A DNA stretch of 64,000 nt from Raffaelea ambrosiae (lineage: Eukaryota; Ascomycota; Sordariomycetes; Ophiostomatales; Ophiostomataceae), in contig PCDI01000016.1 in the NCBI GenBank assembly GCA_002778195.1, forward strand, positions 96,332 to 160,331, read 5' to 3'. The translations under genes and the position numbers were made by a program. The notes under the pieces were generated by a model. That model saw nothing but the letters and a program-made list of their open reading frames with translations, was not told where the DNA came from and did no database searches. Shown one piece after another: positions 1 through 11,728 of this stretch (position 1 is the first letter of the stretch; the number at the start of each line of letters is the position of its first letter).

Positions 1-1203
1 GGCTTCGCTGGCGATGCCGATGACGAGGCCGACACAACACCGGCGGGGGAAGACGACCTCTTTGGCGACGACGCGGTCAGCGCCGAACACGCGGCGCGCT
101 ACGGCTTGACCTTTGAGCCGGCCGGCACGCCCCTGTTCACGCCGGAGCAGACCGAGCTCTACCAAGCGCCACCCGTGGTCCACGGCCGCGTGCCCAAGAA
201 CAAGTTTGGCAACATTGACGTCTACGTGCCCAGCATGGTGCCCGCCGGCGGCGTGCACATTATCGACGACGGCGCGGCCCGCGCCGCGTTTCTGCTGGGC
301 ATCGACTACGCGCCCGCACTGACGGGGTTCCGGTTCGAGGGCCGCCAGGGCACGGCCGTCCTGCGCGGCGCGGTGGTGGCGGCCGAGCACGAAGAGGCGG
401 TGCGCGCGGTGCTGGCCGGGCTGGCCGACCAGGAGGCCGAGGCTGAGGCGGCGCGGCGGACACGTGTCGCGCTGCGCGTGTGGACGGCCTTTCTGCGGGG
501 ACTGCGGATCCGGCACCGGATCCGGATGGCCGCCGAGGACCGGGGCGAAGCCGTGGACGACGAAGAGGAAGGCGATGAAGAAGAAACAGCAGCGGCGGAG
601 CAGGAGCAACGACAACGGGCCGGTATGGAACCGGCAGTTCGTGTGTCGCCTGCCAAGGCAAAACGATCCAAAGGCAAAGGCCGTATCGCCGCCCTTCCGC
701 GTCGTCCCGTTCCACACAACTTGGAAGACGATGACGACGACAGCAGCGATGAGGGTGGCGGTTTTGTGCCCGACGAAAATGACCAAGGCGGCGGTTTTGT
801 ACCAGAAGAGGATGGAGGAGGCCTCGTCCGTGAGAAGGCCGATGCGGCTTTCGGCAACAACAACAACAACAACAACAACAACAGCAGCAGCAGCAGCAGC
901 AGCATTCACGACTTCGACGATGACAATGGGGGAGGAGGCTTCATACCTGAAGATGGTGACCCCACTGCTACACACGATGAGGACCAGGCAGGAGGGTTTC
1001 TTCCCGAGGACAATAGCAATCCCACTCCTGAAGACATCGACGAGAGAGGCGGTGGGTTCATACCCGAGGATGGTGCAGCTGCAGCTGCGAACGACCAAGA
1101 CTACGAAAACGCCATGGCGGATGCCCAGAGCGACGTAACAGAAGAATACGATATGGTCATGGACGACGATGACGACACGGGCGGTGGCTTCTTGTTGGAG
1201 TAG
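1..1203 (+). CDS. rad4: DNA repair protein Rad4/XPC, C-terminal part (5' end outside window)
   Basis: The open frame enters at base 1 and stops with TAG at 1201-1203, giving 400 residues, so only the C-terminus is here. Around residues 50-140 is a BHD3-type segment: HGRVPKNKFGN, then VPSMVPAGGVHI, then an LLGIDYAPALTGF block ending in GTAVLRG. This is the hallmark of the DNA-lesion binding end of Rad4/XPC, the damage-recognition factor of global-genome nucleotide excision repair in the nucleus. After a basic helix (residues about 145-180) the tail is acidic, disordered and carries seven copies of a GGGF(V/I/L)PE-like motif plus an Asn9-Ser7 run. Family identity comes from the BHD3 motif. The function of the tail repeats is unknown. 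The first 36 visible residues are acidic linker upstream of BHD3. Confidence 0.93.
   Translation, partial: GFAGDADDEADTTPAGEDDLFGDDAVSAEHAARYGLTFEPAGTPLFTPEQTELYQAPPVVHGRVPKNKFGNIDVYVPSMVPAGGVHIIDDGAARAAFLLGIDYAPALTGFRFEGRQGTAVLRGAVVAAEHEEAVRAVLAGLADQEAEAEAARRTRVALRVWTAFLRGLRIRHRIRMAAEDRGEAVDDEEEGDEEETAAAEQEQRQRAGMEPAVRVSPAKAKRSKGKGRIAALPRRPVPHNLEDDDDDSSDEGGGFVPDENDQGGGFVPEEDGGGLVREKADAAFGNNNNNNNNNSSSSSSSIHDFDDDNGGGGFIPEDGDPTATHDEDQAGGFLPEDNSNPTPEDIDERGGGFIPEDGAAAAANDQDYENAMADAQSDVTEEYDMVMDDDDDTGGGFLLE
754..1200 (+). repeat. Seven GGGF(V/I/L)PE-type motifs in the Rad4 tail
   Basis: Degenerate coding repeats begin near 754, 787, 814, 931, 988, 1048 and 1180. They read GGGFVPDE, GGGFVPEE, GGGLVRE, GGGFIPED, GGFLPED, GGGFIPED and a terminal GGGFLLE. 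Spacers differ in length and codons differ between copies, so this is a protein-level motif array rather than a recent DNA duplication. Confidence 0.85.
856..903 (+). repeat. (AAC)9(AGC)7 coding microsatellite
   Basis: A perfect trinucleotide run encodes nine Asn followed by seven Ser inside the acidic Rad4 tail. It keeps the reading frame and is expected to vary in length between strains. Confidence 0.95.
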
Positions 1204-1738
1204 CATTAAGGGCTTTTCTTTTTTTGTTTTGGATAATTACAGGTCACACACGCCTTAAGAGGATCGACCGACCAAACATTTCTGTTCAATGTCTTGGGTA
1301 TCTTGGACTGAACACTTCCAAAAAAAGGAATAAAAGTAAATAGCTGCAGATAATGGATATCATGAAAGAAAAATAAAAAGCAAATCACACCGAAGAGCAG
1401 CAAAAGATAACAAGGCGTTGGGCCTGGCAGGTTCGTGCTAAGCACAAAACCTAGTAAGGTTTCATTCCTTGTCTTTCTGCGCTCCGAACCCAGACAATAC
1501 CCCAACCCGGCCTCGTTTGAACAACAAAACTCTCACAAAAGGTATGCAAAGCACAAATAGCAAAAAAAAAAGCTGCTTCTTTTTTCCAAATGATTAGTTA
1601 GAACATCGCAGGCAGTTCAACCAACGGTATCGACAGGGCCATCGTTTTTTGGCAGATCCTCCTGAATTTGGCTTCTTTCTGCCGTCGCTATTTTGTCGGT
1701 TCCAATGCCGGATGTCTCTGTTTGCCGCCGTTCGAGAC
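1204..1738. other. Convergent intergenic, 3' ends of rad4 and the Ala-rich gene
   Basis: This A/T-richer spacer of about 535 bp lies between two convergent stop codons. It holds several AATAAA-like stretches (for example near 1370) that could serve as poly(A) signals. No coding signal is seen on either strand. Confidence 0.7.
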
Positions 1739-2486
1739 TTAGGCAGCAGGTGCAGGAGCGGGAGCCTCCGTCTTGGTTGCCTCGGCGGGCTTCGCTGCCT
1801 CAGCTGGCTCAGCAGGAGTTTCCGCAGGGGCAGCAGCAGCAGGGGCAGGCTCAGCGGGCTTGGCGGCCTCGGCGGCAGGCTCGGCGGCGGCAGGCTCGGC
1901 GGCGGCAGCCGGAGCAGGAGCTTCGGCAGCAGGGGTCTCAGCAGCAGCAGGAGCAGCAGGAGCAGCGGGCTCGGCGGGTTTGGCGGCCTCGGCGGGTGCA
2001 GCGGCGACGGCAGGGGTCTCAGCTGGTTTCAGATGAAGAAAGTCACGTTAGTTTTATCAAACCGACACGAAGAGCTGATTGCTGATATCACAGTAGTCAT
2101 AGATGGAAAAGGGCTCTCTTACCCGCAGGAGCGGCGGCGGCAGCGGGGGCCTCAGCGGCAGGAGCAGCAGCTTCAGCAGGCTTGGCCTCTGCGGGCTTAG
2201 TCTCAGTAGCTGCAGCCGTTGTTGCAGCCGCAGCCGCGGGGGCTGCAGCGGCAGGGGCAGCCTCGGCCGGCTTGGCTGTGGCCGCCGTAGCAGCAGGCTT
2301 GGCTTCGTCCTTCTTCTTGAAGATGAGCTTGAGCTTGCTCTTCAAGTTCTTGAAGGCATCGGGGGCTGGAGAACAGACGTCAGCAGTTACACCCTGGAAG
2401 AGGGGTTTCGCGGGGTCTCGCGATCTTCCCCAACTCGGTCGAAGATAAGCGCCAGCAAGCAAGAATCACTTACGAACACCAGGCAT
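1739..2486 (-). CDS. Small Ala/Pro/Glu/Lys-rich protein, three exons
   Basis: Predicted protein of 179 residues from exons 2474-2486, 2123-2365 and 1739-2022. Both introns have GTAAG donors and CAG acceptors, and the joined length is exactly 180 codons. The first exon is only 13 nt (MPGV plus one base). The N-terminus is a short basic amphipathic stretch, DAFKNLKSKLKLIFKKKDEA, followed by about 150 residues of AEP/AKPAE-like low complexity with no other domain. Small fungal proteins with a basic helix and an Ala/Pro/Glu tail occur widely but have no assigned function. The basic head could bind membrane or nucleic acid, which is inference. An unspliced reading would need a non-conserved leader and is less likely. 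Both splice phases agree with one continuous AEP-rich frame. Confidence 0.75.
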
Positions 2487-5400
2487 TTTGACTGAAAGAG
2501 TTTGTCAAATTGACAACAACACTGCTTTGAGAGGTATCACGTGAGCCTGTGGATCGTGGCGTGGCGGTTACCACACGATTGAGCAAGTATTTGCGTCTGG
2601 ACGACGACTGTCAACTCACAAATAGAATGAATGAGAAGATGGACGGCGATGAAGCGCAAACGTGGGCGGGCGAGATGCAGAGACACCTGGAAAGCAGAGC
2701 GTTGGAACACGGTCACGGCAGAAAAAGTGGAAGAAACGAGGATGGAGGGGGAAATGTCAGAAAGTGAGAGAAAAGGCGAGGAGCTGCAATAATATTGGAA
2801 ACACAAGGAAACTGCAATTGCAGAAATAGCAGGCCCTCTTCGGAAGAAAGATAAAGCTGCTTGCCCGTCTCTGCTGGGCCTGGCCTCTAAATTGTTAAGG
2901 CCTTGTGTCCCTGTTTTATGTCGGTGCGTTCGCCAAGCAATTTCGAATTTCAGCGGCCTGGCCAAGGAGGAGGGGAAGGAGGAAGGGGAGGGGGGGAAGG
3001 GGGGCCATATTGTCATTTCATGCAGGGAGCCGAACAGGGTCAAGTGAACACACGCAGGGAAAGAGCGAGCGAGCGAGACGCGCAGAGGAAGGGGGTGACA
3101 GCCAGGAGCTCTGTCACAGGTCGGTCGCTCCTTCTCACTTCGTAGAGGGTGAGCAAGATTTGCTACGAGTCCCCGGGGTACCAAACTGCTCTTGCACGGC
3201 GCCCTTGCCGACGAGGAAGGAGCGTCTCCCCTTGCGCCTGCCCCCCTGCGACTGCGATGGCACCTTCCCTTGCCGATGTGTCCGATAGCAAGCCAGCCAG
3301 CGCTACGTAGTAGTTAATATCAGCTAGCTCTGATTTCGAAATACTGTCTGTGAATAATACCGCCTATCTTCAAGGCTTCTTCACTCCTTGCATCTTCGTG
3401 TTTGTCCCCCTTCTCCCTTCTGTCTCTCTCTACAATGATGTCGAGAATCATCGTCGTCGTCGTCATCACAAATTGCTCCACATCCCGGGGCTCGCCCGGC
3501 CAAACCCCGCTCGCGGAGGCACTCGGCAGGCCCTGTCGTGACCTGCTCGCACTCGCGATTTTGGTATGGCGTGAATCATTGTGATATCGTGCACTGCCTC
3601 ACTCGAGGTTGCCTATGGGGGGGAGACGATTGTCGTCTCGACTCTGGCCCCTCCCGATCTGACAACTGGTTCTGACAGCTCAGTTAGCGCGTGTCGCAGG
3701 GCGCAACGGGCACTAGCTAGTGAACCCGGGTTTTTCCCCCCTCTCTCAGAGCTTAGACCATCTGATTGACTGCAGCGCACAGACCACCCGTCCAAGGCAC
3801 AGTAGCAAGGCACGGCAAAGCAGCATCGTACGCGTTTAATACCGCCTTAATTAGACATGTCTTTCAACCTTCGTTTTCGGTCTCGTATCGATGCTGTTTG
3901 CACTATCGCACTAGAATGAGTTGGGGCATATCGTGAAAATAGAAACAATTGTGGACCTGGCCCTTCCCGGCTCCCCACGGCTGGCAAAAAGCCACTGTCG
4001 TCCGCAATCATACGATCGATCCATGTGATGCAGGAGCTTACATGTTGCATGTCTTCGTCTGTCTAGGAGCACTTGGCCAACTCACTTGAGCCTTAGACAA
4101 ATGTTAGTCATGGCCACACACACATGCTATGTTGTGCCTGCCTCAGACACTGCCTCTCTTTCATACACACCACATGCATGCAGCCAAGGACAACCAGTAG
4201 CTGGACCGCTGCGGCTTTGGCCGAGATCTTATGTCTCACGCACTGGGATGTGCGTGAGCTTGTCGAGTCTCCGACATCACATCGAGGCATCGTTTACTTG
4301 TGATTGGCTGTGTCTCACTCGAGCAGAGTTCAGCCAGGATGCCTGCAAAGTAGCCACGCGTCTTGTTGTCTAGACTGATTCCAGATTGATTTCACCAACA
4401 AATCCAATATGCTGCCGTTAGTTGTTTGATAAAACTGGCAGGCAAAAAGAAGTAAGATGCGGGTTACTAAAGAAACAAATCCAACAAGATCAAGGGAAAA
4501 AGCAATCACCCATTCATATGAAGACTGACGATGCACACAACCCCAGGTATCTTGCCGCGGCTTTTTTGGGTGCTGACAACTGCCACTAGAGCACAACCAG
4601 TCGAGTCTATTATGTCGTCATTGTGCTTTGGTTTGCTTCGGTGCGCTTTGGCTTCTCGGGGAATCCTGGTCACGCCCCGCACAAGCGCCGGGCCAATGGG
4701 GAAACGCAACTTGTTCCCAGATATCATGTTCCTGGGAGGGAAGAGCCTCAGGTAATAATGCATTAGGACGGATCTCGACCTGGATTTCAGAGTACGCATC
4801 CTGCAAGAAGCAACATGACCTGTCACCAGGACACTCTTGGCAGATTCTGCTTGTCATTGGAAACGGACGACTGGCGAATTTGTAGTTGAAATCGGAACAA
4901 ATCATGCACCACCCGACGGGTTCTCAACGCATCGTGACAAATGCACAACACCAGATGGACACCACAACATGCAAGAAGATTCTTTAGTAGACTCGACACT
5001 CGTGTACTCTTTTTGTTCTTAGCACAGAGCTTTTTTCCCTGTTTCGGTCTATGTTCATGTACAATGCGAGGTGCGGTGATAATATTCCTGCATGTGGAGT
5101 GAGATGTAAATGCCGCACCACACGCTTCAGCGGCACAGAGCTGTCTGTAACCTGATCTTTTCTATTTTATGCAAACGCTTCGGTATGCCAATGCTTGGGA
5201 TTCTCTTCTGATGCTTCTTGCTCGGCTTCTACTGTGTTGTTCTCCTTTCAACGTTGATATATGCTGTTCCATGGAGCCGATTTGCGCCATTTTCCGTTCG
5301 TTTCTGGCTACAGTACCAGTTCACAACCAACCAGCAAACGATTGCAGGATCAAAATCATCTGACAATGACAGGAGATGCATAACAACCAATGGACTTTGT

Positions 5401-8400
5401 TTGGAAAATCAAGCAAGAAGGCTGGTTGTTGCCTGTTGGTGCGAATGGTCACCCCGGGGATGGGGATGTAAGCCAAGTTGAGCCATTTTCCCATCCTTCC
5501 CTTGGCCGTTTTCTGTTAATTCGTATTTCTTTTTATTTCTTTTATGTATCCGTTTCTAGTCCACGCCGGCAGGTTACATGGTTCATCGGAACTAGATGGG
5601 ACATTTCCTAGATTTCCACGTGCTGGAGTAGATCTCCATCCTTCCCTCTCGCCGTTGAGATCACACAAAAATGCCTCTCTCTCCATTCGGAACGTTCCGC
5701 CTTCCTTCCTTGGCTGGTCTTGTTGTCTTTTTTAGATCATGCAGGAAATGCGGAGGGCGATGCGGAGATCTAAGCAAAAGGCATAAGCTTCCGTGGCCAA
5801 GGCTTAAAAAACCCCCGGGGGAGATCGGGACGACCCTCGCGTGGTTGTAAGAGGTTTTCGAGCAAAATAAATGTCTCACGATGGGCTGACATTATTATGG
5901 TAAATCAAATATACCTCGGCTCAGCCTGGTTTATGTGAGGGAATAAAAAGAGCACCTTGCTTTTTTCCAACACCCGCTTATATATAGGCAGCAAGTTTCC
6001 CCTTATGATGTATCGGCGTTTTGTTGTCTCATTCTTTACTCGTGTGTATCACCGGATCGCCACCCCCCCCAAAATACGCCACTCGGACATGTCTGCTACC
6101 TCTTGGCCCTCTCTATTTTGATACTCGGATAGTCTTTCGAGGAGCTTCATCTCATGTTCCACAACATTGGTCCGAAACTAATGGCAGGGACAATTGTGAC
6201 AGTTGGATCTAAGTACGGATTGTATTGCAGGGAAACGATAGGCCGTCCATGTTTTTTTTGGCGGGTGATCCCGCCCCCCTGATCGAGCCTTGTGGCGATT
6301 GGCACCCACACCAGGCTGGCTAGCCTTGTGTACCCGGACTGTGATGAACAAGCAGGCGGACGATCAAGACAGAAGCACGAATCACACCCAACAGAACAAA
6401 AGGGCTCATTACGGACACGCGCCATGGTCCGGGCCCCGACTCTGCTAGGCGGCACGCATGTGCGGACAACAGAACAACGACCAGCAAGCCACCGTTTGAC
6501 CGCCTCGTCACCGTGCAGCGCAGTGCAGCGCAGTGCAGCGCAATCCATGCCATGTCATGCCATCCCATTACCAAAAAGGACCAGGTAGTCGTGACTAAAC
6601 AGTTTGCCTCACCACAGCACCAAGAAAAAAGCACCATCACCGAGTAAGACGCCATCGAACGGACCCCCACGTGCACGACCCCCCCTACTTCTCCTCTTCT
6701 TCGCTCCGATTCTCTCTCTCTCTCTCTCAATCACCGTCTTTCCACTGCGTCTCCCTCTCGATGTCCGACATGCAGGACGATAACGCGAAAACACACAACG
6801 CACACACGCGAGATACCCCAAGGGCAAAAAAATGGGTGCTGTCCGCTTACGGTGTGGAACGTGGTATCTTCGCTATTCTCGGGCGCGATGGATCGAAGAG
6901 ACGGACAACACGGAATCCATCTCGATGACAGCACGAAACAGAGATGCGCGTGGGGAGGCGCACTGTAGCTGTTGTGTGGCCGTCAACGGATCGGTCGCCG
7001 AAAACGGACGGCGCAAGTGGAAAGAACCGAATGCGGTCACCCACTCACTAGTTATTCACTATGACGTACGGTGCAGGAGGCCCATCTATGTTTCTGTTGG
7101 CGCCAATGCATGACGGCTTCGGAGCGCACGCCTACTGAGAAGAAGACTTCTTTGGTTGAATCCATCCCCTTACTGAATGAGGGCTTCTATGGTTTGGTTG
7201 TCCATCCCCCGTAGTCCTCGGAACACGGCACGCTCGCTAGCAGACTGGCAAGATCAAAAGGCCCATGTTCCATTGCCGGGCGATCCCGGTGATCTCCGCA
7301 GGCCGTAAACCGCTGCTGCCGCCGCAAGTAGAAGGAGGGGGGGGGGAGGAGAAAAAAGTCTACAGGTCGGCGGACGTTCGGTCCTCTGTAAAGAAAAAGT
7401 GCGGGTTTGGCCGTCATCACGTATAGCATGCGTCAGGAAGATGCCGCCTACGTACAGCTCGTGGGGGCTTTTTGGTTACGGTGTATCGTCCACCGATGTA
7501 GGTGGGGGGGAAGGCGGGATAGCACTAAGCGAGCCACTTCAGCAATAGAAGGTCGACTAAAAAAAAAGAAAAAAAAAAAGAGAGGTCATCTGGCTGGCTA
7601 AATCGGGGCGGCTGAGTGGGGTGTGCACCCGCTATGCACAGGTCTCTTACAGAAGACGCACACCTCTTCGGTAGTGTCCACCCACCCACCACAAAGTGGT
7701 TTTTTCCCAAGAAGTTACGACAGACAGCAAAAAAAAGAGAACGGCGTCTGCTCGTTGAAATAATCTTTACGGCGAATTGCCGTACGGAGGACGTGTTAGT
7801 TAGTTACTACGAATAAATTAATAGGGGGCCGCCAGCAACCCACTAAAAAGAGGGATCCAGTTGAAAAAAAAATAAAAAAAACCTGGTGGGCGGTCCCGTG
7901 GTTTCCCCCCGTGGCACTATGGAGTTATTCTTCCAGGCTCTGTCAGAAGAAGACCTGCCACCAACAGAGGCCCCCCAAAAACAGAAAAACAGAAAAATAA
8001 ACAAAAATCAATCAATCAATAAATAAATATAAATAAATAAAAACAAAATAAATAAAATAAAGACAACAAAAAAAAAAACCAGAAAACCCAAGTTTCTACG
8101 CCGCACAGATCGACCCGGCTCTCCCGAGAAAACAAGAAGCAACAAACGCTCATTCGTATTATACGGCCCGATATAGGAAGGGGAGCAACCGTTTCCAAGG
8201 GATGGAACGGAAGTAGGTCCATACTTTCAAGTATAGATAAGATCTCCTTGCGTGTGTAAGGTACGCCGTGCTTGCTATCATTACTACATAGTAGTTACAT
8301 AGTACTACTCCCTGCGTATGTCCGCAACTCGGGAAAATAGTCGCAAGGCTGCTTTTGTCGCCGTAACTAACGGGCCCTTTTTTTTTTTGCGGGTATGTGG

Positions 8401-9760
8401 ACGCTGTGGACGCTGTACTCGTACTATGTACTCGTAGATGACACCGCGCGTGTGGATCATGCTCTTTTCTCGTCCTGTAATACACGGCATCTTACCCTCT
8501 TTACGGGTGTGCGGCTCCCCTTTGCCTAGCTTGCAGTGCAACATTGCAACGTAAGGCACGCCTGCAGTTGAAAAAAGGGGACACTCCAGGCTCTGATACG
8601 TATCAGGTGGACGCCCCAAAGACACCTCCCGAAATAGTCCAGTCCTCCCAAGAGCCCCAGACTATTGGTTGCCCCAACACTACCGACCTGGATTTGGGAG
8701 AAGCTTTTCTTTCCTGTTAGTACGCATGAACACTCTAGCGACAATAACCAACAATGTACACCACAACCCCGAAACACTACCGCCAGGAACAAACATAATA
8801 TTAGTGTCATGAGATCAAGCCACTGCTGATTTTGGGGGGATATCATGTTGGTTTTATTCGCCGACGCTATGCATGTGTTGAAAGAATATGCCAAAATGCT
8901 ATCCATATCACATGCTCTGTTGCTGTTACAACAGTTGATTGTAAAAATGAAAAGAACCAAAAAGTGACAAACACGCCCCGTTTGCCCTGTCTCCGAGGCT
9001 ACTCCGTGAGCTCTGTGAATCTCATGTATCTCGTATCCTGCATTCCTGTAAAACTCCCTGGGCAAGTTCAGTGACTTGGAATGCTCATAACCGTAGTCGA
9101 GTCGTAAATCCAAAACGCAAAGAAAAAACAGAACAAAAGAATTCAAAACCAACACAAGAACAGATAGGTACGACAACAGAAGCACAGACTGGTAGAGACT
9201 GTCAAGGCAAGGACACCCAAAGTGGGCACACCAACACACAAATAGAAACACACAGGACAAACACATATACAGTAAGCCGAATCCCCTTCGAAGAAATTGT
9301 ATTCAATTCTTGACGCCACGGCTCCAGTGAGACAGACGACCAGAAACCAAGAGAAATGAAAAATGGAGCCGACTTTTCCGGTAGATGCCCTTACCTCTGT
9401 TTTTGTCCCCTCCAGTTTTCTATCCGTTTCTGTGCTTCTGCTGATCCCTTCTGTCCTTAAGAGGTACTCAACTCCAGCTGTCGTGTCATCATTCATCATA
9501 ACTTTCGGCAATAGCACCATTCTCTGTACAGAAACAGGTGGGCAATGACCAAAAGCAACCAACAAAGAAAATAGGACCTAGACCCATATACGAAATGAAG
9601 AAATCAAAAAGCCCCCTCTCCAAAAAAACGAAAAAAAAAACACATCCCATACGCAGCAAGGTATAAGACGGGAAAAGCTGTAGAAAGAAGTAGAATGTAA
9701 AGCGAAAACAAGGGAAAGAAGACGTCGTGCGTCACGGATATGTACTGCTGAAGTCGCGGA
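2487..9760. other. Gene-free region of about 7.3 kb
   Basis: No open frame here shows a recognisable domain, sustained codon bias or plausible exon chain. The left part is the promoter of the Ala-rich gene. The right part would include the 3' UTR of the copper-fist gene. Contents include purine-rich tracts (2960-3010), a threefold 10-bp tandem repeat GTGCAGCGCA at 6513-6542, an A/T tetranucleotide tract near 8001-8065 and three TACTATGTA-family sites at 8285-8430. Confidence 0.65.
2537..2544. promoter_or_regulatory. TCACGTGA palindrome (E-box) upstream of Ala-rich gene
   Basis: A perfect 8-bp palindrome with a CACGTG core sits about 51 bp upstream of the ATG at 2486. CACGTG is the core bound by fungal bHLH factors such as Cbf1 types. 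Binding here is inferred from sequence only. Confidence 0.4.
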
Positions 9761-11728
9761 TTATTTCGTGCCCCAAAAGGAGATAACGTCAGACTCGGGC
9801 GATTCCGTCATGGATGGCAGGCCGTGATAGTCGGGCATCCAGAGGGTGTTGTCGTCATCGTCCAGACCAACTGCACTAGGAAGGTTGGTGGTGACCAGGG
9901 CCGTCAGCTCGTCGGCAGCCGATGTCTGAGGCGTAGGCAGGAATTTGTTGCTGGCCTTCAGAAAGCGGAGTTCTTGATAGTCGTTGTTGTTGCTGTTGTT
10001 GTTACCGCCACCGCGTGGATTCAGCGAGGAGGTGGGCAGGTTGAACGCGCTGCTGGTGCGGGAGAAGGCAGCCACACTATTGCTCGCAGCATCGGCGCCG
10101 TTGTTGTCGAAGTCGTAGTCGAAGTCATCCAGGCCAGGGCCCAAAAAATCCTCGGCTTCAGAAACGTCGCCAGACGTGGCTGTGGTCATCGTCGGAGCTT
10201 GCTCGGAGCCGTTGAAGTCATTGCCGAGTGTGCTGGCGAAACCGAACGCGTCGCCGCTGCCAAACTTGTCGACATCGGCGCTACCACCGAATCCGCGGTC
10301 GAAATCCAGACCGAATTGGCTCCAGTCGACAGAAGGTGCGCTCAGGCCGGCGCTAAACAGGGGTTGGTCGGCTTGTTCGGGAGTGTTGAACGTGGAAAAG
10401 TTGTAGGCGGAGAAGCTGATGGCGCCCATGTTCAGAGGAGACAGCTGGCTGTTAGCACTTAATTGGTGAGCCTGGGGGAAGCTGCCGCCAAAGAGCAGAG
10501 GAGAGGCCGTCTCGGACCGCGTCCGCCGCTGAGCCGACATCTGTGCAGGGAGGACGGAAGCCCCCGTCGGAGCGGGCACCGCCATAGCAGCAGAAGTGGC
10601 AGCAGTAGTTGGCGCCGGTGCGTCATCGTCCTCGACACCACTGTCGGATGCAGCAATTCTGCTGCTCAGGTCGTCCTCCTCGGCCTCTTCGACCCCTTCG
10701 ACCCCCTTTGCGGCTGACTTTGTCGCTGCCTGCAGAAATCCCGAGAGGCCGCCCGTGCTACGGACAGAGCTTATGCGGTTGAATCCGTAGGGGTTGCTCT
10801 TTTGTGATGCGGCCTTGGCGTGCTTGTGCGATACTGGTTTGTGGCGGCCATGCTCGTCAAAGGTCAGGGTGCCCTCAGAGCGCGTTGTGTTGGCGCGCCG
10901 CCGACGAACGGGGTTCTTGGAACCACCACAGCAGCTGCCACCCGAGGCAGACCCAGCTGAGGAGGTGGGCACTGCCGGCTTGGCTGGCTGTGCCTGGTCG
11001 GCATCGACAGCCTCGCTCTCTGCAGCGGCAGTCTCGGGGACAGTGTCGAGGTCCTTCTTAAAGGAACAGCTGCACCGGCCTCCATGATTGCAGCAGCAGC
11101 TCTCTGTTCGTCTCGTTTAGAACCCCGGGATCTTGTGGCTCCGGCTTGCCTCACGTAAAGGCAGAACATGGAGGAGAGGCCATGAAAAAGGCAGCTGGCT
11201 CACCTCTGTGGCCCTCGAGGCCTCCCAAGTGCACGCACTTGGTTGTCTTCTCGCCGCAGTCGCACTTGACGTGTGCTGAGCGGTTCTTGCGTTGGGAGCG
11301 GCAGTGTTGGCATTGCGTCACTGGGCGACCCTTCTTGTTGATGTGTTGTAATGGGCGATCTGCATAGAGAGTCAGTGATTTGTGTCGCGAAACATGTTGT
11401 GGCACGCTGTAGAACGGGTGCGTGCGCCGCATGTGCAGTGTAGAGGGCTGGTGGGCTGGTGCAGTGGTGGTAGGCGCAGCGGTAGAGATAGCCAGCCAAT
11501 TGTGGCAGGTACAGGGCAGAGCCGCGCGCAAAATGACAGGAGTGAGTCGGTCGCACTTTGGCGCAGCAAGCAGCAAGTGCGTAGCAGCGCAGAAAATGAT
11601 GGCAGGCCGCAAGACACCAAAACGGAAGTAAGGGCACGCTTAGTGGACTTACCGTAGTGCTGGCAGTTGCTGACACGGTGGCCACGAACACAGGCCTCGC
11701 AGGCCCATTTCTCTCCGTCGATGAGCAT
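9761..11728 (-). CDS. Copper-fist DNA-binding transcription factor, three exons
   Basis: Predicted 524 residues from exons 11653-11728, 11204-11359 and 9761-11103. Introns are 293 and 100 nt with GTAAGT/GTGAGC donors and GCAG/ACAG acceptors, and the phases fit. The N-terminus is a textbook copper fist: Cys10, Cys13, Cys22 and His24 form the zinc site, and KKGRP at 34-38 is the minor-groove hook. The following CQHCR and KCDCGEKTTKC cysteines form the copper-binding part. A second cysteine knot (SCCCNHGG, then CSCS) follows at about 79-90. Nuclear regulators of this family switch copper uptake or detoxification genes in response to copper. The long Ser/Ala/Asp-rich C-terminus looks like an activation domain. 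It lacks the Cys-rich C1/C2 repeats of yeast Mac1, having only a lone CC in GGSCCGGSK. Whether it acts in uptake or detoxification cannot be told from sequence. Confidence 0.95.

Noticed and set aside
8526..9266. A 246-codon minus-strand open frame
   Set aside because: The hydrophobic Leu/Cys/Val content reflects T-rich DNA, no domain or intron structure is found, and it lies just downstream of the copper-fist stop codon.
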